Source: Bacillota bacterium
Lineage (GTDB): Bacteria; Bacillota; Clostridia; Peptostreptococcales; Anaerovoracaceae
Direction: 5' to 3'
Assembly: GCA_017543805.1 (NCBI GenBank)
Contig: JAFYFK010000083.1
Coordinates: 1-9,494, forward strand
Length of the DNA: 9,494 nt
Shown: positions 1-5,597 of the stretch, one piece after another
Layout: every line of letters begins with the position of its first letter
Position numbering within the stretch: position 1 is the stretch's first letter
Notes under the pieces: generated by a model
The model's database searches: none
What the model saw: only the letters and a program-made list of their open reading frames with translations
What the model was told of the DNA's origin: nothing
Program-made: the position numbers and the translations under genes

Positions 1-11
1 CAAAGGCGTAT

Positions 12-860
12 ATGGTCATTACATCCCCGTTCCTTCTTTTGTTTGCCGGAGCTCTCTTTGTCTCCAATGTCTCCCTGATCCGCCACGAGGGCAGGAGATT
101 TGTCAACATTCTCGGAATTATTCTATCCTTCCTGCTGGTCGGCGGGGAGATAGTCATCCTGTACCTGGATCTGTTTGTTGCCGCGCATTTAAGCGACAGT
201 CTGGCGCTGAGGCTGTTTATCAATCTGAGCGCAGCGTTCTATCTGTATTTTGAGTGCATGATTATCGGCGCCATAGTCGCTGACAGCATAGCCGCGCTGC
301 ATGTGCCGGAGCATGACAAGGATTTCCTGATAATCCTGGGCTGCGGCATACGCAAAGACGGCACGCCGACACCGCTGCTGAAGGGCAGGGTGGATCTGGC
401 TCTGAAGTTCTACCGCGACCAGCTTGCCGAAAACGGAAAGGACGCCATGTTTGTCGTTTCCGGCGGCCAGGGCCCCAACGAGGTGCAGTCTGAGGCCGCA
501 TCCATGCGCGGCTATCTTCTGACCCAGGGCATTCCGGATGACCATATTATCGTCGAGGACAAGTCGACGGACACCGCGGAGAACATGCGCTTCTCCAAGG
601 AAAAGATCTGGACGGTGAATCCCGACGGGGTCATCGCATTCTTTACGACAAATTACCATGTGTTCCGCGCCGGGCTCAAATCCAGGCGGGTCAAGATGCG
701 TTCCCAGGGCATGGGCGCGCCGACAAAATGGTATTTCTGGCCTAACGCCGCCGTGAGGGAATTCGTTGGCCTTCTGACCGAGCACCGTGGCAAGCAGGGC
801 CTGATACTGTTCGGGACTTTGGTAACGTATGCCGTGCTTACAATAATTGCGTTCAAATAA
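12..860 (+). CDS. YdcF/DUF218-family membrane-anchored protein, possibly 5'-partial
   Basis: This 282-residue protein belongs to the YdcF/SanA-like DUF218 family, whose Rossmann-like domain has no firmly established substrate; cell-envelope roles have been proposed. Hydrophobic stretches lie near residues 3-20, 32-54 and 66-94, then the DUF218 domain follows at about 103-255, and a last hydrophobic segment at 264-281. Family hallmarks are visible: LGCGIRKDGTPTPLLKGRVD (109-128), SGGQGPNE (150-157), the acidic loop TDTAENMRFS (186-195) and TTNYHVFRAG (212-221). The frame stays open to the left edge of the window. Relatives with this N-terminal membrane part often have extra helices, so the true start may lie upstream. 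However, AAAGG at 3-6 region bases sits about 5 bases before this ATG and could serve it. The gene reads toward purE but is separated from it by 177 bases with a promoter, so it is probably not part of the purine operon. The family call is firm; the function is unknown. Confidence 0.85.
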   Translation: MVITSPFLLLFAGALFVSNVSLIRHEGRRFVNILGIILSFLLVGGEIVILYLDLFVAAHLSDSLALRLFINLSAAFYLYFECMIIGAIVADSIAALHVPEHDKDFLIILGCGIRKDGTPTPLLKGRVDLALKFYRDQLAENGKDAMFVVSGGQGPNEVQSEAASMRGYLLTQGIPDDHIIVEDKSTDTAENMRFSKEKIWTVNPDGVIAFFTTNYHVFRAGLKSRRVKMRSQGMGAPTKWYFWPNAAVREFVGLLTEHRGKQGLILFGTLVTYAVLTIIAFK

Positions 861-898
861 CACATGATTTGTGAATGATTGAACTTGAATACACTGAT

Positions 899-922
899 AA
901 TATTCGGATTTTCCCGAACGTT
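899..922. promoter_or_regulatory. Candidate purine-repressor operator (inverted CCGAA boxes)
   Basis: TTCGG (903-907) and CCGAA (914-918) form a perfect 5-bp inverted repeat with a 6-base spacer, ending about 20 bases before the -35 of the purE promoter. Compared with the Bacillus PurR PurBox consensus AWWWCCGAACWWT, the left arm read on the minus strand (899-911) matches 12 of 13 positions, and the right arm (910-922) matches 10 of 13. In Bacillus subtilis the two boxes are separated by about 16-17 bases, whereas here they touch, so binding by a PurR homologue is only an inference. No purR gene lies in the window. Confidence 0.35.
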
Positions 923-941
923 ATTTTACAATATTTACAGA

Positions 942-970
942 TTGACTTGGAAAAACACTTCTATTATACT
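942..970 (+). promoter_or_regulatory. Promoter of purE operon
   Basis: TTGACT (942-947) and TATACT (965-970) are separated by exactly 17 bases. Each differs from the sigma-A consensus hexamer by one base. Transcription would start near 976-979, giving a leader of about 60 bases before purE. It is the best promoter-like sequence I found in the window and sits in an AT-rich gap directly upstream of the first purine gene. Confidence 0.75.
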
Positions 971-983
971 TAAAGGGTATTTA

Positions 984-1032
984 GTGCATCTGAAGACGCA
1001 CAGCTGCGTCCGCGCTCTGAATTTTCAGGAGG
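984..1032 (+). promoter_or_regulatory. purE leader with alternative hairpins and partly hidden RBS
   Basis: Segment GACGCA (995-1000) can pair upstream with GTGCATC (984-990) across a TGAA tetraloop, with one A-C mismatch, or downstream with TGCGTC (1005-1010) across loop CAGC. The two stems exclude each other. A third small hairpin pairs CTCTGA (1015-1020) with TCAGGAG (1025-1031, one bulged G), covering most of the purE ribosome binding site AGGAGG (1027-1032). This could tune translation, but the stems are short and no ligand-binding fold is recognised. There is no U-tract, so it is not an intrinsic terminator. Confidence 0.3.
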
Positions 1033-1037
1033 TCAGA

Positions 1038-1526
1038 ATGAAAAAAGTCGGAATCGTAATGGGAAGCGACAGCGATCTTCCCGTCGTAAAAAAAGCGACC
1101 GATATACTCAAAAACCTCGATATCCCCTTTGAAGTCCACATCTATTCCGCGCACAGAACACCCGTAGAAGCCGCCGAGTTTGCCAGAAACGCCAGGGCGG
1201 AGGGTTTTGGTGTGCTCATCGGCGTTGCCGGGATGGCGGCGCACCTGGCAGGGGCTATCGCGGCAAACACAACTCTCCCCGTTATAGGGATACCCTGCAA
1301 GTCAGCCGCCCTGGACGGCCTTGACGCGCTGCTTTCGACGGTAATGATGCCCTCAGGCATACCGGTCGCTACAGTGGCAATAGACGGAGGAAAGAACGCC
1401 GCGCTGCTTGCGGCTCAGATACTCGCGGTGGAGGACGCGGCCCTTGCCGAAAAGCTCGGAAGGCTTCGCGAATCCGACGCAAAGACGGTGCTCGCCAAGG
1501 ACGCGGCCGTCATGGACATGATATAA
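1038..1526 (+). CDS. purE: N5-carboxyaminoimidazole ribonucleotide mutase PurE
   Basis: This cytoplasmic enzyme makes 4-carboxy-AIR (CAIR), the carboxylation step of de novo purine synthesis. The 162-residue length is normal for stand-alone bacterial PurE. Visible motifs are GSDSDLP (9-15), SAHRTP (37-42) with the family's catalytic histidine at 39, GVAGMAAHLAG (62-72) and LDGLDALLSTVMMPSGIPV (92-110). SAHRTP and the AAHLAG loop fit class I enzymes, which isomerise N5-CAIR made by PurK, rather than class II AIR carboxylases. No purK is seen in the window. The frame is open from an ATG at 879, but the start at 1038 is preferred: AGGAGG lies 5 bases before it, the protein then begins as the family does, and the upstream codons cover the promoter. 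It is the first gene of the purine cluster, followed by purC after 34 bases. Confidence 0.96.
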   Translation: MKKVGIVMGSDSDLPVVKKATDILKNLDIPFEVHIYSAHRTPVEAAEFARNARAEGFGVLIGVAGMAAHLAGAIAANTTLPVIGIPCKSAALDGLDALLSTVMMPSGIPVATVAIDGGKNAALLAAQILAVEDAALAEKLGRLRESDAKTVLAKDAAVMDMI

Positions 1527-1560
1527 AATAAAGTTTTCATAGAAAAGAAAGGGAACTCAA

Positions 1561-2241
1561 ATGAAACTTGTTTACACCGGAAAGACCAAGAACGTATTCG
1601 AACTCGAAAACGGCAACTATCTCCTCAAGTTCAAGGACGACGTGACCGGCAAGGACGGCGTGTTCGATCCCGGCATGAACGAAGTCGGCCTCACCATCGA
1701 AGGCGTAGGCGACGTCAACCTCCGCATGACCGACTATTTCTTCAAGAAGATCAACGCCGCGGGCATCAAGACCCACTTTGTAAAGGCTAACTTCGAAGAC
1801 ACCACCATGGAAGTCCTGCCCGCAAAGGTATTCGGCCACGGCCTTGAAGTAGTCTGCAGGCTCAGAGCAGTCGGAAGCTTCATCCGCCGCTACGGCGAAT
1901 ATATCGAGGAAGGCACTCCGCTTCCCGCGTATGTAGAGACGACCTTCAAGAACGACGCCCTGGGCGATCCTCTCGTAACCAAGGACGGACTCATCGTTCT
2001 CGGCGTTATGTCCTCCGAGCAGTACGACGCCATCAAGGAAATGACCCAGAAGATCACCATGATCGTCGCTGACGACATGAAGGAGAAGGGCCTTGAGCTC
2101 TACGACATCAAGTTTGAGTTCGGCTACGACGCAAACGGCGACGTTATGCTCATCGACGAGATCGCTTCCGGCAACATGAGAGTCTACAAGGACGGCGAAT
2201 ACATCCAGCCGATGACCCTCTCCGAGCTCTTCTTCGCGTAA
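1561..2241 (+). CDS. purC: SAICAR synthetase PurC (divergent clostridial type)
   Basis: This enzyme joins aspartate to CAIR with ATP to give SAICAR in the cytoplasm. At 226 residues it is close to the usual bacterial length of about 235-240. Recognisable parts are GKTK (7-10) of the nucleotide loop, KFKDD (23-27), VCRLRAVGSFIRRYG (98-112), KNDALGDP (130-137), FEFG (185-188) and DEIASGNMRVY (199-209). Two family landmarks differ from the common form. The stretch normally carrying an NN-x-IS motif reads IEGVGDVNLRMTDYFF (46-61), and DEISPDxxR has become DEIASGNMR. I recall annotated clostridial PurC proteins with the same pattern, so this looks like a clade variant rather than decay. The start is supported by AAAGGG at 1548-1553, seven bases before the ATG. 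Tandem TAA stops end the gene, and purF begins 33 bases later. Confidence 0.93.
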   Translation: MKLVYTGKTKNVFELENGNYLLKFKDDVTGKDGVFDPGMNEVGLTIEGVGDVNLRMTDYFFKKINAAGIKTHFVKANFEDTTMEVLPAKVFGHGLEVVCRLRAVGSFIRRYGEYIEEGTPLPAYVETTFKNDALGDPLVTKDGLIVLGVMSSEQYDAIKEMTQKITMIVADDMKEKGLELYDIKFEFGYDANGDVMLIDEIASGNMRVYKDGEYIQPMTLSELFFA

Positions 2242-2274
2242 TAAGTTATTTTTCAGATCCCACGGGAGGTAACC

Positions 2275-3699
2275 ATGGGTGGTTTTTTCGGTATCGCCTC
2301 CAGGCATGACTGCATGGGTGACGTGTTCTTTGGCGTGGATTACCATTCGCACCTCGGAACGCGCATCGGCGGCCTCGCCGCGTACAGCAGTACAATAGGC
2401 CTTCAGAGGAAGATACACAATATAGAAAATTCTCCGTTCCGCACGAAGTTCGAACACATCTTCGACGAAATGGAAGGAACGTCGGCTATCGGCTGCATCG
2501 GCGACAGCGACCCGCAGCCGCTGCTGATCAGGTCGCACCTCGGCGCCTACGCCATCTGCATGACCGGAGCCATCAAGAATGCCGACGACATAATAAAGCG
2601 CTATCTGTCGAAGTCGACCGACCATTTTGACGCCATGACCGGCGGAAGGGTCAATTCCACAGAGCTGCTGGCGGCCATGATAAACCAGCAGGAGGACTTC
2701 GTCTCCGGCATCAAGTTTGCCCAGGAGACCATAGACGGCAGCGCGTGCATCATTATCCTCAGGGACGACGGCTCGATAATCGCGGCGCGTGACCGCTACG
2801 GAAGGCTTCCCGTAGCCCTCGGAAAGTCTGAGGAGGGCTACGCTGTGGCGTTTGAGGATTTCGCGTACAACAAGATCGGTTACGAGGACTACAGAGAACT
2901 CGGCCCCGGAGAGATAGTCAGCATTACGCCGGACGGCGTGGAGCAGCTGGCGGCGCCGGGAAAGAAAAAGAAGATCTGCGCCTTCCTCTGGAGCTACTAC
3001 GGATACCCGTCGACCTCCTACGAGGGCGTAAACGTCGAGATGATGCGCTATAAAAACGGCAGCATCATGGCCTGCCGCGACATGAAGCGCGGCCTCACCG
3101 ACGGCCTCGATTACATCGGCGGCGTCCCGGATTCCGGCACCCCGCACGCCATCGGCTACGCCAATAAGAGCGGCATTCCCTTTGCCCGCGCTTTCATCAA
3201 ATACACGCCGACCTGGGCCCGCAGCTTTATGCCGACCCGCCAGACCGAGCGTGACCGCGTTGCCAGAATGAAGCAGATCCCCATCCACGAGCTGATACAG
3301 GACAAGAATCTTCTGTTTGTCGACGATTCCATTGTCCGCGGCACACAGCTCCAGGGCACTGTCGATTTCCTGTATTCCAACGGCGCAAAGTCGGTGCACA
3401 TGCGCTCCGCCTGTCCGCCCATAATGTACGTCTGCAAGTATCACAGCTTTACCCGCGTCAAGAACGCCAACGAGCTTATAGCGCGGCGCATGGTCTGCGA
3501 GCTCGAGGGCGAAAAAGGCCTGGACCGCCTTGACGAATACAGCGACAGCGGCACCGAGCGCGGAGTATCCCTTCGCAAATGCATCTGCGACAAATTCAAC
3601 TTTACAAGCCTCGGCTTCCAGTCGCTCAAGGGCGTGGTCGAAGCCATAGGTCTTGACGAATGCGAGCTCTGCACTTACTGCTGGAGCGGCAAAGAATAA
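2275..3699 (+). CDS. purF: Amidophosphoribosyltransferase PurF with degenerate glutaminase site
   Basis: PurF makes 5-phosphoribosylamine from PRPP, the committed step of purine synthesis. The 474-residue length is normal. The C-terminal half has the PRPP-binding motif NLLFVDDSIVRGT (345-357) and a phosphoribosyltransferase fold. Cysteines 235, 387, 466 and 469 align by eye with the four [4Fe-4S] ligands of Bacillus PurF. The N-terminal Ntn-glutaminase domain is odd. The protein begins MGGFFG where PurF normally begins MCGIxG, so the nucleophilic Cys is a Gly. HRGQ is replaced by HLGT (26-29), the Arg in the usual GHVRY region is missing (IGCIGDSDPQP, 72-82), Asn-Gly of the oxyanion hole reads Thr97-Gly98, and the TSDSE aspartate is Ser128. 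GGGAGG five bases before the ATG fixes the start, so the Cys is not hidden upstream. It probably uses free or delivered ammonia (inference). Similar MGGFFG proteins are annotated as PurF in other Clostridia, as I recall. Confidence 0.92.
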   Translation: MGGFFGIASRHDCMGDVFFGVDYHSHLGTRIGGLAAYSSTIGLQRKIHNIENSPFRTKFEHIFDEMEGTSAIGCIGDSDPQPLLIRSHLGAYAICMTGAIKNADDIIKRYLSKSTDHFDAMTGGRVNSTELLAAMINQQEDFVSGIKFAQETIDGSACIIILRDDGSIIAARDRYGRLPVALGKSEEGYAVAFEDFAYNKIGYEDYRELGPGEIVSITPDGVEQLAAPGKKKKICAFLWSYYGYPSTSYEGVNVEMMRYKNGSIMACRDMKRGLTDGLDYIGGVPDSGTPHAIGYANKSGIPFARAFIKYTPTWARSFMPTRQTERDRVARMKQIPIHELIQDKNLLFVDDSIVRGTQLQGTVDFLYSNGAKSVHMRSACPPIMYVCKYHSFTRVKNANELIARRMVCELEGEKGLDRLDEYSDSGTERGVSLRKCICDKFNFTSLGFQSLKGVVEAIGLDECELCTYCWSGKE

Positions 3700-3701
3700 T
3701 C

Positions 3702-3710
3702 TGATATAAT
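3702..3710 (+). promoter_or_regulatory. Internal promoter candidate before purM (extended -10)
   Basis: TGATATAAT is a perfect extended -10 element (TG, one base, TATAAT), located 3 bases after the purF stop. The matching -35 region at 3682-3687 (TGGAGC) is poor, which is tolerated in extended -10 promoters. The predicted start, A3717, would fall just before the first hairpin of the purM leader. Confidence 0.5.
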
Positions 3711-3716
3711 TGTTTT

Positions 3717-3809
3717 ATGGATACAGGTATCCTGCCGGAGATCGTCCGAAGGGTACCTTTATCTGTCAGTAAGGTATATTTACGATCATTTCTATAGGGA
3801 GAGTCGGAA
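3717..3809 (+). promoter_or_regulatory. Structured purM leader, possible cis-regulatory RNA
   Basis: This 93-base region is dense in complementary segments. Hairpin A pairs GGATAC (3719-3724) with GTATCC (3727-3732). Hairpin B pairs CGGA (3736-3739) with TCCG (3745-3748) around loop GATCG. Hairpin C pairs TACCTT (3754-3759) with AAGGTA (3771-3776). The loop of B is complementary to CGATC (3783-3787), a possible pseudoknot just before the RBS AGGGAGAG (3796-3803). A competing 7-bp stem, GGTATCC (3726-3732) with GGGTACC (3751-3757, one G-U), encloses B and excludes A and C. TCCGA (3745-3749) could also pair with TCGGA (3804-3808) between RBS and start. No known riboswitch class is recognised; function is inferred only from arrangement and position. 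Confidence 0.35.
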
Positions 3810-4853
3810 ATGAACGAACAATCGAGATCCGAAGCCTACGCGGCTGCCGGAGTAGACATTACGGCAGGTTACAAGTCTGTCGAACTTATGAAGCAGCACG
3901 TCGCAAGGACCACCACTCCGGGAGTTCTCGGGGGCGTCGGCGGATTCGGCGGACTGTTTGAGCCGGACATCGCCGGTATGACGAGGCCTGTTCTGGTCAG
4001 TGGGACCGACGGCGTCGGCACCAAGCTCAAGATAGCGTTCCTCATGGATAAGCACGACACAGTCGGGATCGACTGCGTCGCCATGTGCGTAAACGACGTC
4101 ATCTGCTGCGGCGCAAAGCCCCTGTTCTTCCTGGACTACATCGCCTGCGGCAAGAACGTTCCCGAGCGCATTGCGGATATAGTCGCCGGCGTGGCTGAGG
4201 GCTGCGTGCAGGCGGGAGCCGCGCTGATAGGCGGAGAAACTGCCGAGATGCCGGGCTTCTATCCGGAGGACGAATACGACCTTGCGGGCTACTGCACAGG
4301 CATGGTCGATTTCCCGAAGATCATAGATAACGAACGCACGCAGGAGGGCGACATAATAATCGCTCTGCCGTCCAGCGGCGTTCATTCCAACGGTTTTTCG
4401 CTGGTGCGCAAGGTGTTCGACATCGAGCATGCTGACATCAAAAAGCCTATGGAAGAGCTCGGCGGCAAGTCCCTCGGAGAGACGCTCCTTACGCCGACAA
4501 AGATATATGTAAAGCCTGTTCTGGCTCTGCTGGAAAAGGTAAGAGTCAAGGGCATCTCCCATATAACCGGCGGCGGTTTCTACGAAAACATCCCGAGAAG
4601 CATCCCGGCCGGCCTCGGCGCGAGGATCGAAAAGTGCGCGGTCAGAGTGCTTCCGATTTTCAAGCTGATCCAGGAATACGGTTTCATATCCGAGCACGAC
4701 ATGTTCAACACCTTCAACATGGGCGTCGGCATGAGCATCACCGTAGCGCCGGAAGACGTGGAAGACTCGCTGCGCATCCTTAAGGAAGCGGGTGAAGATC
4801 CGTACATCATCGGCAGCATAATGCGCTCCGAGCAGAGAGTCGTCATAATGTAA
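3810..4853 (+). CDS. purM: Phosphoribosylformylglycinamidine cyclo-ligase PurM (AIR synthetase)
   Basis: PurM uses ATP to close FGAM into aminoimidazole ribonucleotide in the cytoplasm. The 347 residues match the usual family length. Motifs in order are GVGGFGGLF (42-50), SGTDGVGTKLK (64-74), CVNDVICCGAKPLFFLDY (93-110), GGETAEMPGFY (141-151), GVHSNGFSLVR (190-200), LLTPTKIYVK (226-235), HITGGGFYENIPR (251-263) and FNMGVGM near 303-309, all typical of the PurM N- and C-terminal domains. The start is well supported by AGGGAGAG at 3796-3803, six bases before the ATG. The gene follows purF after a 110-base gap that holds a promoter candidate and a structured leader, so it may be expressed partly apart from purE-C-F. 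A strong terminator follows it. Tandem TAA codons end the gene. Nothing in the protein departs from the family. Confidence 0.97.
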   Translation: MNEQSRSEAYAAAGVDITAGYKSVELMKQHVARTTTPGVLGGVGGFGGLFEPDIAGMTRPVLVSGTDGVGTKLKIAFLMDKHDTVGIDCVAMCVNDVICCGAKPLFFLDYIACGKNVPERIADIVAGVAEGCVQAGAALIGGETAEMPGFYPEDEYDLAGYCTGMVDFPKIIDNERTQEGDIIIALPSSGVHSNGFSLVRKVFDIEHADIKKPMEELGGKSLGETLLTPTKIYVKPVLALLEKVRVKGISHITGGGFYENIPRSIPAGLGARIEKCAVRVLPIFKLIQEYGFISEHDMFNTFNMGVGMSITVAPEDVEDSLRILKEAGEDPYIIGSIMRSEQRVVIM

Positions 4854-4866
4854 TAAACGTTTATCC

Positions 4867-4914
4867 AGCCGCGACCCGGCTGCCGCTTTAATAGCCGGCC
4901 GGGCCGCGCTTTTT
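4867..4914 (+). terminator. Intrinsic terminator after purM
   Basis: GCGACCCGGC (4871-4880) pairs with GCCGGGCCGC (4898-4907) with one A-C mismatch. The stem extends outward through AGC (4867-4869) with GCT (4908-4910), with C4870 bulged. A run of five T (4910-4914) follows at once. This is a textbook GC-rich hairpin plus T-tract, placed 13 bases after the purM stop, and should end most transcripts coming from purE or purM. Confidence 0.85.
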
Positions 4915-4950
4915 AACTCTATCAAATATGGTCTATTCAAAGAATTATTT

Positions 4951-5595
4951 ATGGGTCAAACGGAAATAATTAATAAAACTATAAAAAGATGCATCATAAT
5001 CCTTTGTGTAGTTTCTTTTATTTGCGGTTACTGCTATTTTAGAGCTTACCCGAAAAAATTCTATTCAATAGGCATATTGCATAATGGAATCTATTATACT
5101 GTAAATAAAAATGTAATATGGTATTTTGAGCCTAAAACCCATATGCGGCCGATACTAAGAACAATTGGTTGTGCAGCCGACTTTAGTATTGAAGATGACA
5201 GACTGATATATTATAAAAAAAACAAGCGGTATGAAATAAACCTTGAAGCAGGTATTACTGTCAGTGGTGATAATTCTGCTGTCATCAATAACGACGAATT
5301 AAGAAGTCTGTTTGGTGAAAAAACTCAGAACGTCTATTCTCCGGTCATTTTAACTAATTATAACGATGAATTGATAGTCAGCTTAATAGAATTTCCCCAA
5401 AAGCATTGCCCAATATATATAATTGCGGGAAATGCTGCACCTCAACAAATAATATATGACGCTCCTTCTCTCAGGGGGTGTATTTATGATGGAAAATGGT
5501 TGTATCTAATCTATTATAATGGTGAAATTGAAGTGTATGAATTAATCCATAAGGATGAAACAATAGAAAGTTGTTATATTTGTGACGTGGTGTAA
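4951..5595 (+). CDS. AT-rich orphan, predicted membrane-anchored extracytoplasmic protein
   Basis: I do not recognise this 214-residue protein. Residues 12-30 (after K9, K12 and R13) form one hydrophobic segment, consistent with an N-terminal signal anchor and the rest outside the membrane. The remainder alternates aromatic and hydrophobic strands with short polar turns (HNGIYYTV 44-51, DDRLIYYKK 82-90, NDELIVSLIEF 138-148, DGKWLYLIYYNGEIEVYEL 180-198), which resembles degenerate beta-propeller blades; that is an inference. Its base composition stands out: three 60-base rows I counted are 30-38% GC, against 57% in a row of purM. The RBS is weak (AAAGA about 8 bases before the ATG), and only 36 bases separate the start from the terminator. 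The stop lies 2 bases before the purN ATG, suggesting translational coupling. The intact frame and membrane anchor argue for a real gene, probably transferred in. No purine role can be assigned. Confidence 0.7.
   Translation: MGQTEIINKTIKRCIIILCVVSFICGYCYFRAYPKKFYSIGILHNGIYYTVNKNVIWYFEPKTHMRPILRTIGCAADFSIEDDRLIYYKKNKRYEINLEAGITVSGDNSAVINNDELRSLFGEKTQNVYSPVILTNYNDELIVSLIEFPQKHCPIYIIAGNAAPQQIIYDAPSLRGCIYDGKWLYLIYYNGEIEVYELIHKDETIESCYICDVV
5189..5217 (+). promoter_or_regulatory. Weak promoter candidate inside the orphan gene
   Basis: TTGAAG (5189-5194) and TATAAA (5212-5217) lie 17 bases apart, matching the consensus at four and five of six positions. Some promoter is needed downstream of the 4867-4914 terminator if purN-purO-purH-purD are to be expressed without read-through. 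Such matches are common by chance in AT-rich sequence, and a second isolated TATAAT at 5515-5520 lacks a good -35, so this is only a candidate. Confidence 0.2.
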
Positions 5596-5597
5596 AA

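Noticed and set aside
851..884. GTTCAA (851-856) and TTGAAC (879-884) with inner CACA/TGTG as a terminator for the YdcF-family gene
   Set aside because: The stem is AT-rich with a large unpaired interior loop, and no T-tract follows. Too weak to call.
879..1037. Upstream ATG at 879 as an N-terminal extension of PurE
   Set aside because: The extension would cover the promoter and leader, has no RBS and no PurE homology; the ATG at 1038 has AGGAGG at ideal spacing.
1537..3444. Very long open frame of 635 codons on the minus strand across purC and purF
   Set aside because: It lies wholly opposite two well-supported genes with RBSs and family motifs. Codon bias in GC-rich genes commonly leaves the antisense frame free of stops, and its translation shows no recognisable domain.
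3717..3809. Assignment of the purM leader to a known purine-related riboswitch (guanine, PRPP, ZTP)
   Set aside because: I could not find the conserved core sequences of these classes in it. Only pairing potential is visible, so no class is named.
5500..5520. TTGTAT with TATAAT (5515-5520) as a purN promoter
   Set aside because: The spacer would be only 9 bases, and no acceptable -35 lies 16-18 bases upstream; TATAAT is expected by chance in this AT-rich stretch.
4951..5595. The orphan as part of a defence or mobile system
   Set aside because: No transposase, integrase, direct repeat, toxin or nuclease motif is visible, and only one gene is involved; composition alone does not support more than possible transfer.
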